From: an uncultured Bacteroidales bacterium
GTDB lineage: Bacteria; Bacteroidota; Bacteroidia; Bacteroidales; UBA932
Reading direction: 5' to 3'
DNA length: 64,000 bases
NCBI GenBank assembly: GCA_944326235.1
Contig: CALVDH010000014.1
Location: 1-64,000 of the forward strand
Position numbers and translations under genes: made by a program. Within the stretch, counting starts at the first letter, position 1, and every line of letters starts with the position of its first letter. The notes under the pieces are model-generated. The model worked only from the letters and a program-made list of their open reading frames with translations. It was not told the DNA's origin and searched no databases. Shown here in pieces: positions 8,585-17,063 of the stretch.

Positions 8585-8755
8585 CACCTTCCAAAGGCGG
8601 AATGTTTTCGGTCTCTCTCCGCCCACCTTCCGAAGGTGGGAAAATGCGGAAACCGCTCCACAACGGCTGTAGGGCATTTCCGGTCCTCCAGCGTCCTCTC
8701 CCACCTTCCGAAGGTGGGACGTTTCCGGCCGTTTTCTGCGCACCTTCCGAAGGTG
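8585..8755. repeat. Palindrome array B inside the Sus-like operon
   Basis: CACCTTC-C-GAAGGTG occurs at 8624-8638, 8702-8716 and 8741-8755, with a decayed copy at 8585-8599 (right arm AAAGGCG). Starts lie on the same 39-bp lattice as array A (8585+39k; slot 8663 empty), and the outer perfect copies are again 117 bp apart. The 63-nt gap contains CCACAACGGCTGTAGGGCA, matching CCACAGACGCTGTAGGGCA in array A. The 239-bp gap 8544-8782 contains nothing else I can support. A 67-codon minus-strand frame here with PPSEGG repeats is a by-product of the palindromes. Confidence 0.9.
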
Positions 8756-8782
8756 GGAAAATGCGGAAAACGCAGAGCGGCA

Positions 8783-10111
8783 TCAGAACACGAACTTATA
8801 TCCGTGAGCGGGAAGGGTGTAGCTCTGCCCGGCGATGGAGCCCTCGGAGACGGTCACGGTCACTTCCTCGGCGGAGAAATTGAACACTGCGGCGAATCCG
8901 TCGCTGCCGTCAGAGAGCCTGCGCTCGAAGGCAAACACCTGTTCGGGCCTGTCGCACGCCAGTATCACCATAGGAGCACCCTCGCGGGGAGCATACATCG
9001 ACGGATGGGCATCCCTCATGGCAATCAGCTCCTGGTAGAACTGGGTGAAGCCTCCGCGGTCCTCCCACACGATGGGATCGCGCATGAAGAACTCCAGTGA
9101 GTTGTCGTTGCCCACCTCCTGACCGCTGTAGATCAGAGGCATGCCCGGCTCGGCGAAAGTCAGGGCAGCGAACTGGCGGGCAGCATCCCCCATCCTCTCG
9201 AACTCGGTGCCGTTCCATGAGTTCTCGTCGTGGTTGGAAGTAAAGTTCATCTCGATGCTCTCCACGGGCAACTTACCCTCGTGCTCCACACGGTAGACGG
9301 CGTACTCGGCGGCAGTGGCCTTACCCTGAGCGAGCCTGTTCATAAACGCATGGTTGGACCAGCCGTAGTAGGCGTCGAAGGCGTCGGTCATCAGAGCGGG
9401 CTCCTCGGACTCGGCCAGCATGAACAGGTCGGGACGGATCTCCCGGAGTGCCGCCACGGCGTCATTCCAGAAGTCCACCGGCACCTCGTGGGCCACGTCG
9501 CAGCGGAAGCCGTCGACACCTACCTCGGACACCCAGTAGGTCATGGCGTCGAGCATGGCGGCACGCATATCGGCATTGTCGTAGTTCAGCTCGGCCACAT
9601 CGGTCCAGTCGAAGGGAGCCACCGGAGTACCTGTGCTGTCATCCATCACGTACCACTCGGGATGCTCGGCGATCCAGCCGTGGTCGCGGGAGGTATGGTT
9701 GGCCACCCAGTCGAGTATCACCTTGAAGCCCAGCTCGTGGGCCTTATCCACCACGGACTGGAAGTCCTCGATGTCTCCGAACTCGGGATTGATGGCCTTG
9801 TAGTCGCGGATAGAGTAGTAGCTGCCCAACTCACCCTTGCGCTCCACCTCTCCGATGGGATACACGGGCATGAACCAAAGGATGTCCACCCCGAGTTCCT
9901 TGAGCCGGGGCAGATGCTTTTCGAAGGCCTTGAAGGTGCCCTCCTTGGTGTACTGACGGACATTGACCTCATAGAGGACTGCGGAGGCCGTCCAGTCGGG
10001 ATGGCTCACGTTGCTCACAGGAGACTGCACCTCCTGCCCTGATTTGCCGGCGCATCCTGCAAGCAGAAGCAGGGCTACGGCCGCAAAAACGATTGTCTTA
10101 ATCATCTTCAT
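8783..10111 (-). CDS. GH13 alpha-amylase lipoprotein
   Basis: A 442-aa lipoprotein (lipobox LLAGC, Cys20) made almost entirely of a GH13 catalytic barrel. Key sites are DWVANHTSRDHGW (about 134), nucleophile D205 in GFRCDVAHE, acid/base E234 in LAESEEP and D295 in TSNHDENSW. It is shorter than SusA and SusG and lacks an N-terminal Ig domain or inserted CBM. The WVANHTSRDH context and short size resemble small Bacteroidota periplasmic or surface alpha-amylases acting on maltooligosaccharides. An internal promoter box lies 23 bp upstream, so its level may be set separately from the upstream genes. Confidence 0.9.
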   Translation of the reverse strand: MKMIKTIVFAAVALLLLAGCAGKSGQEVQSPVSNVSHPDWTASAVLYEVNVRQYTKEGTFKAFEKHLPRLKELGVDILWFMPVYPIGEVERKGELGSYYSIRDYKAINPEFGDIEDFQSVVDKAHELGFKVILDWVANHTSRDHGWIAEHPEWYVMDDSTGTPVAPFDWTDVAELNYDNADMRAAMLDAMTYWVSEVGVDGFRCDVAHEVPVDFWNDAVAALREIRPDLFMLAESEEPALMTDAFDAYYGWSNHAFMNRLAQGKATAAEYAVYRVEHEGKLPVESIEMNFTSNHDENSWNGTEFERMGDAARQFAALTFAEPGMPLIYSGQEVGNDNSLEFFMRDPIVWEDRGGFTQFYQELIAMRDAHPSMYAPREGAPMVILACDRPEQVFAFERRLSDGSDGFAAVFNFSAEEVTVTVSEGSIAGQSYTLPAHGYKFVF

Positions 10112-10134
10112 AATACAATGATATTTTAGGAAAA

Positions 10135-10142
10135 CAAAATTA
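10135..10142 (-). promoter_or_regulatory. Internal -7 box (TAATTTTG) before the GH13 lipoprotein gene
   Basis: On the minus strand TAATTTTG matches TAnnTTTG fully, 23 bp before the ATG at 10111. The -33 TTG is not evident. It suggests an extra start for the last two enzymes of the operon. Confidence 0.45.
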
Positions 10143-10173
10143 CTTTCTTCTCACAGTCCCGCTGCTTCGGCTG

Positions 10174-10217
10174 CGCTCCACAACGGCAGCGATTTCCGCG
10201 ATTCGATGCCGTTGCGG
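10174..10217. repeat. Inverted repeat sharing a 14-nt element with palindrome array B
   Basis: CGCTCCACAACGGC (10174-10187) is identical to 8654-8667 inside array B. CCACAACGGCA (10178-10188) pairs with TGCCGTTGCGG (10207-10217) at 10 of 11 positions, giving a hairpin with an 18-nt loop. It lies in the gap between the GH97 and GH13 lipoprotein genes; no 15-bp palindrome is present here. Confidence 0.6.
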
Positions 10218-10269
10218 AAGTCAGTGCAAAGCCATGCGCAAAGCCAGTGGTATGTTCGCGGACGTTCAT

Positions 10270-12405
10270 TTACTTCTCAACGGGCCGGATCACTACTGCC
10301 GCACCGCCGCCCGGCGCTAAGGGGATACGGAGGGTCGCGGAGGGCTTCACCTTCCTGGTATAGATCCGGTAGCTCTGAGGATTGGACTCCCAGTCGGCGT
10401 CCTCTCCGTCGGCGTAGACCGTGGCCTCGTATTTCTGGCCGGAGCCTGAGGGGAGGAACGAGAGAGGGATGACAGCCTCGCGGGCATTCTCGTCGGTGAC
10501 TGCGCCCACGAACCATTCATCGGCACCGCGGGCCTTGCGGGCCACAGTGATGTAGTCCCCGGGCTCGGCCTCGAGATACCAGGAGTCGTCCCAGTTGAGG
10601 GCCACGTCCTTGATGAACTGGAATGCGTCCATAAACCGCTCGTAGTTCTCGGGCAGGTCGCAGGCCATCTGCAGGGGCGAGGGCATGGTCACATAGAGGG
10701 CCAGCTGCCGCGCCAGTGTGGTACCGGCCTGCTCCCCGGGCTTGCTGCCGCCCTCGTAGTAGTCCAGTTTGGTCTGGAAGAGGCCGGGAGTGTAGTCCAT
10801 CGGACCTCCCTTGAGACGGGTGAAGGGCAGGATGCAGGTGTGGTCAGGGTCGTTGCCGCCCATCGACTCGAACTCTCCGCCGCGGGCCGACTCCTGAGCC
10901 ACCCAGTTGGGCCAGGTACGCATCAGTCCGGTCGGACGTACGGCCTCGTGGCTGTCTACCATGATCTCATATTCGGCGGCAGTACGCGCCACGTGGATGT
11001 AGTGGTCGTTCATCCACTGCGAGGAGTGATACTCGCTGCGGGGGATGATGTAGCCCACATATCCGGTCTTGACGGAGTGGTAGCCGTGGTCGACCATGTA
11101 CTGGAAAGCGTCCTCGAGCTGGCGCTCATAGTCTGCCGCGTTGGAGGCCGTCTCGTGGTGCATGATCATGCTGACCCCTTTCGAGCGGGCGTATGAGGAC
11201 ACCTCGTCTATGTCGAAATCGGGATAGGGCTTGGTAAAGAGGAAATGCCTGTCCTTGCGGTATGAGGCCCAGTCCTCCCAGCCTTCGTTCCAGCCCTCGA
11301 CGAGCACCGCGTCGATACCGTGCTCAGCGGCGAAGTCGATATAGCGCTTCACATTCTCGGTATTGGCCGCATGCCGTCCGTTGGGTTCCAGAGCGGAGTA
11401 GTCGGTAACCCCCGGACGGGCCTTCCAATAGTCGCTGTAAGCCCAGGTGGCTCCCGCTCCGGTGAACATCTCCCACCACACGCCCACGAACTTCTGGGGC
11501 TTGATCCACGACACGTCTTCTATAGCGCAGGGCTCATTCAGGTTATATATCAGCTGCGAGGCGAGGATGTCGCGGGCGTCGTCACTTACGATGACCGTCC
11601 TCCAGGGTGAATGGAAGGGAGCCTGCAGGTATCCCCTCACCCCGTTCTTGTCCGGCACCAGATGGGCCTTCAGCCGGAAGCTGACATCATCCACATCCAG
11701 GAGCATGGCGGCATAGTGCACCAGCGCGGCCTCATGGATGTTGATGTACAGCCCGTCATCGGAGCGCAGCATCAGCGGAGTCTGCACGGACAGCCCGCCC
11801 TCGGCCCTGGTCTCGTAGGTCTTCAGGTACAGTCTGCTCTCTATCTCATCCTCCAGACCGGATATCCGGGCAGTGGAATAGGCAAACTCGTTGGAGTCGT
11901 AATCTCCGGGAATGCAGTAGGCCAGATGGTCGCCGGAGAGGTTGAACTCGGTCTGCTCACCGCGCAGGGTCAGATAGTTCAGATGCTCCTGCTCGGGAAC
12001 CTCATAGCGGAAGCCCAGTCCGTCGTCGAAGAGGCGGAAGCGCACGGTCACCACACGGCCGGTCTCCTCCTGCTCCAGAGTCAGGGCCATCTCATGAAAA
12101 TGGTCCCTCACCTCGGCATACTCACCCCACACCGGACTCCAGCTCCTGTCTACGGTATCCCGGCTCACGGCCACTACCGAGAAGCCGCCGGTCAGGTCCG
12201 CCTCGTCGCTCACCAGTCCCAGGCGGCTGGGGGTAATGACGGGCAGTCCCTTGTAGGTCAATTCATAAGTCACCGTCCCTCCGGTGCACCCGACATTGAG
12301 GGACAATTCCCCGGAGGGAGAGCTCATCTGCTGCGCTCCCGCCCCCGAAGGCAGGACGGCCGTCAGGAGGAGAAGGGCAGCGGCAGTTATCAGATTCTTC
12401 TTCAT
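10270..12405 (-). CDS. susB: GH97 alpha-glucosidase, SusB type (inverting)
   Basis: A 711-aa exported enzyme with a cleavable signal (ends near GAGAQ), probably periplasmic. It has the GH97 layout: N-terminal beta-sandwich (to about 290), TIM barrel (about 300-600), C-terminal beta domain. Residues E173 (SNEFAY), E418 (MHHETA), E487 (DSHEAVRPTG) and E511 (ARGGEF) have exactly the spacing of SusB Glu194, 439, 508 and 532, the Ca-binding and catalytic Glu set of the inverting branch. Retaining GH97 members carry an Asp nucleophile instead. The expected role is release of glucose from maltooligosaccharides. The neighbour 12426-13073 starts the same transcription unit upstream. Confidence 0.93.
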   Translation of the reverse strand: MKKNLITAAALLLLTAVLPSGAGAQQMSSPSGELSLNVGCTGGTVTYELTYKGLPVITPSRLGLVSDEADLTGGFSVVAVSRDTVDRSWSPVWGEYAEVRDHFHEMALTLEQEETGRVVTVRFRLFDDGLGFRYEVPEQEHLNYLTLRGEQTEFNLSGDHLAYCIPGDYDSNEFAYSTARISGLEDEIESRLYLKTYETRAEGGLSVQTPLMLRSDDGLYINIHEAALVHYAAMLLDVDDVSFRLKAHLVPDKNGVRGYLQAPFHSPWRTVIVSDDARDILASQLIYNLNEPCAIEDVSWIKPQKFVGVWWEMFTGAGATWAYSDYWKARPGVTDYSALEPNGRHAANTENVKRYIDFAAEHGIDAVLVEGWNEGWEDWASYRKDRHFLFTKPYPDFDIDEVSSYARSKGVSMIMHHETASNAADYERQLEDAFQYMVDHGYHSVKTGYVGYIIPRSEYHSSQWMNDHYIHVARTAAEYEIMVDSHEAVRPTGLMRTWPNWVAQESARGGEFESMGGNDPDHTCILPFTRLKGGPMDYTPGLFQTKLDYYEGGSKPGEQAGTTLARQLALYVTMPSPLQMACDLPENYERFMDAFQFIKDVALNWDDSWYLEAEPGDYITVARKARGADEWFVGAVTDENAREAVIPLSFLPSGSGQKYEATVYADGEDADWESNPQSYRIYTRKVKPSATLRIPLAPGGGAAVVIRPVEK

Positions 12406-12425
12406 ACAGTTTGTTTTATCATTTT

Positions 12426-13073
12426 TCAGGACAATTCAGTAGCATCGGAGAGCGTCACCCGTCCCCTTCGCACCGGCACCGTGATATCGCTGCCGGCTCC
12501 CGCCGCATTGTGCGAGTAAATGCGGATGCAGGAATGGTCCATCTCCTCCGCATTGTCGGGGATGTGGACGGTGAAGACTCCGGCCTTATGGTAGGAAAGG
12601 CATTTGTGCCCCAGCAGGGTATTCTGCCACAACACCAGGTAGCTGGCAGGGGTATTGTCCACCTTGACGGTGAACTCCCGGCCGCCCATGTCGGTACCCA
12701 CCACGGTTACCGAAGGTACGGTCTGCGCCTTGGGGGGCTCCCGCTTGAGCACGATCACCCCGCTCTCCTCCCCTGTGGTCACTCTGACCGTAGAGATGTT
12801 GCGGGAGGCCGGCCCGGCAACCACCAGCACCGTATCCATGCTGTCCGGGGAGAGCGGCACCACCGTATAGTCGTTACAGGTCAGCCCGTCCACCCGGCCG
12901 ATTCCGGGGAAGTAATCCCGGACCACCAGCAGGGTCGTATCGGACATAAGCACGCAGGGTCTTGCCGGTGCGGACTTCTCGTCGAAGAAGGGGTTGCGCT
13001 CCACCCTGTACGAACAGGACGCAGCCATAAACAGTATGACTGCCGCTGCTGTCATCAATCTGAATGTTTTCAT
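12426..13073 (-). CDS. Small lipoprotein of the Sus-like operon, unknown family
   Basis: A 215-aa lipoprotein (lipobox MAASC, Cys20) placed between the SusG-like amylase (1 bp gap) and susB (20 bp gap), so it is certainly co-transcribed with them. The mature protein appears to hold two small beta-sandwich units: about 40-105 (VLMSDTTLLVVRDYFPGIG onward) and about 115-205 (PSVTVVGTDMGGREFTVKVD, then SYLVLWQNTLLGHKC). The second looks like an Ig- or cadherin-like fold with surface Trp and Tyr. It matches none of SusA-G. Position suggests a starch-binding or enzyme-accessory surface protein, but no family is recognised. Confidence 0.78.
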   Translation of the reverse strand: MKTFRLMTAAAVILFMAASCSYRVERNPFFDEKSAPARPCVLMSDTTLLVVRDYFPGIGRVDGLTCNDYTVVPLSPDSMDTVLVVAGPASRNISTVRVTTGEESGVIVLKREPPKAQTVPSVTVVGTDMGGREFTVKVDNTPASYLVLWQNTLLGHKCLSYHKAGVFTVHIPDNAEEMDHSCIRIYSHNAAGAGSDITVPVRRGRVTLSDATELS

Positions 13074-13074
13074 T

Positions 13075-15111
13075 TCAAATATTGAATACTACAGAAGAAT
13101 ACGCGCCCATGGTCAGACGGGGAGTGTCCCCGCTGCGGTCCATGGACACCTCGCCCTGAACGGCTACCGTACCGGTGACGGTGTCATGCAGGAGGAAGTT
13201 GATCTCGCTTCCGCTGAAGTTGTGCAGTACCAGCACACGGTCCTCCTCACTCTCCATGATCCAGGCGCATAGCGCGGGAAGGGCGGTCAGGGTCTCGTTG
13301 TAGAGGTCATGGCGCACCATCCGGCCGTGAGCCAGGGCAGGGCAGGCGTGACGGGCCCGGGCAAAATCCTTGTACACCCGGAAGACGGACGAGGCATCGG
13401 CGGCCTGTTCGGAGACAGAGGCTGTCGGGAGGGTTACCTCCGCCTTATCGGTGTACGCGGCCAGCTTGGTGTTGTAGTTGTCGCCCCAGTTCATGGGGAT
13501 ACGCACATACTCGTCGCCGTTGTCCTTGACTCCGGTATAGCCGAGTTCCTCACCATAGTAGATGTAGGGCTCGCCGCCGGCGGTCAGAAGCACGGCTCCG
13601 GCCAGGCGCATCTTGGCGGTGGACTCACCCAGGTCGCTGCCGGCTCGGTTCTCGTCGTGGTTGGAGAGCTTGGTGGCCTCGATATAGTCGGGACGCACGG
13701 CGGCATACTCCTGCTGATAGGACAGGATGTCCTTCACGAAGGTGTTGCCGGTGCCGGAATTGATGCCGGAAGAGAGCCTCCACCAGAAGGAGAATTCAAA
13801 GGCCGCGGGCAGACCGGCGTAGTAGGGCGCCACCTCATTGTGCTCCGAGAACACCTCTCCGACCATATAGAAGGGATCCTCCCCGGTGAAGCCCTCGCTC
13901 ATGGCATCGTAGAACTTGCCCAGGAAGGTCGGGTTCTCGCTGGAATTAGCATTGTGATAAATGTGCTTCACGGCGTCCAGGCGCATGCCGTCGATGCCGT
14001 AGTCGGTCACCCACTGACGGCCGATGCGCACCAGTTCCTGGAAGGCCGGGGATTTCTCGGCCTCGTCAGCGGCCCAATAGTTGAGATCCGCGAACCAGGA
14101 GGTCCACATGTGGGAATGGTAGTAGAGGGTACCGGGCATCAGGAGGTCGGCCACGGCGTTGTTGTCCTGAGAGGTGAAGAGTACCTTGGGGACACCGTAC
14201 TCTATCATGGCCTCCGAAGCGCTCTGTGCCCCGTATTTGGAACCGGCCGGCCACTCATCGGAATTCATCGGGCGGATAAGGAATCCCCAGGGAGAATCGA
14301 AATCCACCGTCAGCGAGTACATCCCGCCCCCGTCATCGTAGAACTTCACGTGACGGCCGGGGTCACCCAGGTAGAGATACTTGTCGCTGTCCGTATCGGG
14401 AGCTGTATTCTCCGGGTCTGCCGGCGCGTCCGTACGGGTCACGGTAACGGTCGGAGCATCGGGGTCGGTCCAGTCCAGGACGAACTCCATGGTACCGACA
14501 GCGGCATTGCCGGCCACATACCACTGGGAGGCGTCATAGCCGTTGGCGCCCTCGGTATTGATCATGGGGATGCGTCCGGCCTCGATGTCAGCCCGGGGAT
14601 TGTCCGAGAAGATATAGAAGTCGCGGTAAGGGCTGTCCTCATTCTCCTTGGCGTCCAGGAACCAGGGATGGTCCTTGCTGCTGTGGTTGAGCACGTAGTC
14701 GATATATATCTTGATGTCCCTCTCGTGGGCCGCGGCCACCAGGGCCCTGAAGTCCTCGAGGGTACCGTAATCCGGATTCACAGCAGCATAGTCCTTCACG
14801 TCATAACCGTGATAGGAGGCCGCAGGATGTATGGGCGAGAGCCACAGAGCCGTCGCTCCGAGCGAGTCCAGGTAGTCGAGTTTGTCTATGATGCCCTGGA
14901 AATCGCCTATGCCGTCTCCGTCCGAGTCGGCAAAGGAATACACCAGCAGCTGGTAGGTAATCTCCGCATTCTTCGTCCCGTCCCACTCGATAGGGTCCGC
15001 CGTCAGCAGACCGCCCGTTTCTTCCTCCTCTCCTGCCGGTCTCTCTGGATTGCAGGCGCACAGCGCCGCTCCCAGCAGCAGGGTCAATGTCAGATAAAGT
15101 GTCTTCTTCAT
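13075..15111 (-). CDS. susG: SusG-like GH13 alpha-amylase lipoprotein with inserted CBM58-like domain
   Basis: A 678-aa lipoprotein (CAC at residues 18-20, then an acidic stretch PAGEEEETGG typical of surface export). Its GH13 barrel is interrupted at about 207-328 by a beta-rich insert (TMEFVLDWTD to DNNAVADLLMPG). SusG of B. thetaiotaomicron carries its CBM58 in the same place within domain B. Catalytic residues are D379 (GMRLDAVKH), E419 (VGEVFSE) and D486 (LSNHDENR). The total length matches SusG (692 aa). The expected role is cutting starch at the cell surface for SusCD import. A terminator-like hairpin precedes the gene. Confidence 0.92.
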   Translation of the reverse strand: MKKTLYLTLTLLLGAALCACNPERPAGEEEETGGLLTADPIEWDGTKNAEITYQLLVYSFADSDGDGIGDFQGIIDKLDYLDSLGATALWLSPIHPAASYHGYDVKDYAAVNPDYGTLEDFRALVAAAHERDIKIYIDYVLNHSSKDHPWFLDAKENEDSPYRDFYIFSDNPRADIEAGRIPMINTEGANGYDASQWYVAGNAAVGTMEFVLDWTDPDAPTVTVTRTDAPADPENTAPDTDSDKYLYLGDPGRHVKFYDDGGGMYSLTVDFDSPWGFLIRPMNSDEWPAGSKYGAQSASEAMIEYGVPKVLFTSQDNNAVADLLMPGTLYYHSHMWTSWFADLNYWAADEAEKSPAFQELVRIGRQWVTDYGIDGMRLDAVKHIYHNANSSENPTFLGKFYDAMSEGFTGEDPFYMVGEVFSEHNEVAPYYAGLPAAFEFSFWWRLSSGINSGTGNTFVKDILSYQQEYAAVRPDYIEATKLSNHDENRAGSDLGESTAKMRLAGAVLLTAGGEPYIYYGEELGYTGVKDNGDEYVRIPMNWGDNYNTKLAAYTDKAEVTLPTASVSEQAADASSVFRVYKDFARARHACPALAHGRMVRHDLYNETLTALPALCAWIMESEEDRVLVLHNFSGSEINFLLHDTVTGTVAVQGEVSMDRSGDTPRLTMGAYSSVVFNI

Positions 15112-15131
15112 AATGGGTACTGTACAATATT

Positions 15132-15162
15132 AAAAAGGGCGGGTACAATATCTGTCCCGCCC
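15132..15162 (-). terminator. Attenuator-like hairpin between the binding proteins and the enzymes
   Basis: GGGCGGG (15137-15143) pairs perfectly with CCCGCCC (15156-15162) around a 12-nt loop. Read on the minus strand, the stem is followed by TTTTT. It sits 18 bp past the SusE/F stop and about 20 bp before the SusG-like start, with no promoter visible after it, so partial termination is likely. Confidence 0.75.
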
Positions 15163-15179
15163 TCCATTAAAATCTTCTG

Positions 15180-17036
15180 TTACTCGGCTGCCGTGAGAGT
15201 CAGGGTCTCGTTGGCTACGTCGTAAACCATGTTGTAGGTTCCGACACTCTCGCCGGGGTTGATATCTCCACCGCCCTGCTTGAGGCTTATGGGAGTTCCC
15301 ACAGCGAAGGATGCACCGTCTGCCAGACCTCGGTCAGGAATCGTGACTGAAGAATCTGACCATTGACCGGCCCATCTGAGCTTGAAGGCGCCTTCAACCG
15401 ACAGTCCTGAAACTGACCAGGTATTGGCCTCGGGATCAAAGATCATCGGGAAGTCATGTCCCCAGCTGTCACCGGAGATTGCTCCGATAACGCTCCATCC
15501 GAGGAGATAGAGCTGGTTGTTCTCTGCATCGTAAACCACGACCCTCTTGCCAACCTGCTCTTTAGCGACGCCTACGTTCTGAGCGACATTGTTGCCGAAA
15601 CCGGCGACAGTCGGAATACCTGTCCTAAGAGTGTCGCCTGCTGCTACTGCTCCGGCCTGAGTATTCCAGTCGTTGTTGAAACGGAGCTTGAACTGAGTAG
15701 TATCGGCAAACTCCAGTACAGGGCTGAACCAGAGACCGCTGCCGGCAGGGAACTCGGTCATGTAGATATCTGTAGACCAATTGCTCCCGGCAAATGTACC
15801 GATAACTCCCCACAGATTCTCCTGCAGTTCGGGCTGATCGGGATCTTCAGGGTTCTCAGGGTCTTCAGGATCCTCGGGCTCATCAGGAGTATCGGAGCCG
15901 CCGCCGTCAACAGGTGTGCCGTAGTCGTCTTCGCTGAGGCTACAGGTAGGATTATCCCAGTCATTGAGGTCGAGGTAGAAGCGGTACTGTCCGGGCTCAA
16001 GGGCCATATTACCACCTCCAACATCTTCAGTACCTTTTATCTCACCTGCACCGAGCCAAGTGCTGCCGTCGATGACGAACTTGAAGCCGTCAGCTGCGCC
16101 TGCCTCATCCACGACTAAGTCTACATAGAACTTACCGTTGCTGCTTACCCATTGCATGGGAGTGGCATCGGTAGACCAGCCGTTGAATGCACCGGCTACA
16201 GTCACGAGGTCGAAGCCCTTTATCATCTTGAATATCAGATCGGACTTGGTAAAGCAGAAGTTATAATACCTATGTGACCGGTAGTTGATAATATTGCCGC
16301 CACCAGTCTCCACCAATGTCATTGATGGCGCATCCGCTGCTGTAGAAGTGGTGTTTCCGTCTGAATTAGGATCCGCATACTCGGCATCCCAGTTCGGATT
16401 AGGGCAAAGTTTGAATCCGCTGTTGGCATAATCTGCACCGAAGTCAAGTACACCTTCAAAGGTATTGCCATCTTCGTTGTAACAGAAGAGCATAGATGTT
16501 TGACTCCAATCGTTCCATGTTCCGGCAACATATATCATCTGATATACCTTCTCGGCATCATAAGGCTTCACGACAGCCGATACCGTGTTGGAGACGAGAG
16601 TCTCAACCGCACCCACGGGAGAGGACTCGCCCATCATCTGGGTCTCGATGCGGAAGTACACCTTGACATCGACGCTGTCAAGACAGCCGAGGGTTATCAG
16701 GGCGTTGTTCAGGGTTGAGGCAGAAATGGCGATGCCGGCTGTATCGGTAGTCACATTGCCAAGTGCCTGCTTGGAGGAGAAATCCTCCTTGATATCGGCG
16801 TATGCCGTGTACCTTGCGGCCGTGGCAATACCGAAGTCCGCAGCGGAGAACTGCAGGGTTGCGAAAATCACTCCGTCTCCGTCGGAGAGCTGCAGGCCTT
16901 CCTCTACTGACAGTTCCTGAAGGGCGGGTATTACGACTTCATCAGGATAGTAGGTGACTATCTCCTTCTCGGCGCAGGATGTCAGCACGGCCGCGGACAT
17001 CAGAGCGGCAGCTAATATGTTGAATATCTTTTTCAT
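15180..17036 (-). CDS. susE: SusE/SusF-like starch-binding surface lipoprotein (fused, four binding modules)
   Basis: A 618-aa lipoprotein (TSC lipobox, Cys21). The start is ATG 17036, which opens MKKIFNIL; an in-frame ATG at 17057 adds only seven polar residues. Residues about 25-160 form the SusE N-terminal domain. Four related beta-sandwich modules follow, marked by AGTWNDWSQ (about 171), AGAFNGWSTD (281), FAGSNWSTD (415) and AISGDSWGHD (519). A Pro/Glu/Asp-rich linker at about 377-405 divides them two plus two. In B. thetaiotaomicron SusE and SusF are separate proteins with two and three starch-binding modules; here one protein appears to cover both. It follows susD after 27 bp. Confidence 0.88.
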   Translation of the reverse strand: MKKIFNILAAALMSAAVLTSCAEKEIVTYYPDEVVIPALQELSVEEGLQLSDGDGVIFATLQFSAADFGIATAARYTAYADIKEDFSSKQALGNVTTDTAGIAISASTLNNALITLGCLDSVDVKVYFRIETQMMGESSPVGAVETLVSNTVSAVVKPYDAEKVYQMIYVAGTWNDWSQTSMLFCYNEDGNTFEGVLDFGADYANSGFKLCPNPNWDAEYADPNSDGNTTSTAADAPSMTLVETGGGNIINYRSHRYYNFCFTKSDLIFKMIKGFDLVTVAGAFNGWSTDATPMQWVSSNGKFYVDLVVDEAGAADGFKFVIDGSTWLGAGEIKGTEDVGGGNMALEPGQYRFYLDLNDWDNPTCSLSEDDYGTPVDGGGSDTPDEPEDPEDPENPEDPDQPELQENLWGVIGTFAGSNWSTDIYMTEFPAGSGLWFSPVLEFADTTQFKLRFNNDWNTQAGAVAAGDTLRTGIPTVAGFGNNVAQNVGVAKEQVGKRVVVYDAENNQLYLLGWSVIGAISGDSWGHDFPMIFDPEANTWSVSGLSVEGAFKLRWAGQWSDSSVTIPDRGLADGASFAVGTPISLKQGGGDINPGESVGTYNMVYDVANETLTLTAAE

Positions 17037-17063
17037 ATCGTTTCTATCATTTAGCATTGTCTA

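Noticed and set aside
8580-8783. A 67-codon minus-strand frame with repeated PPSEGG peptides.
   Set aside because: It is produced by the palindromes, whose 39-bp spacing keeps frame. The equivalent frame in array A meets a stop right after the palindrome, so coding is not conserved.
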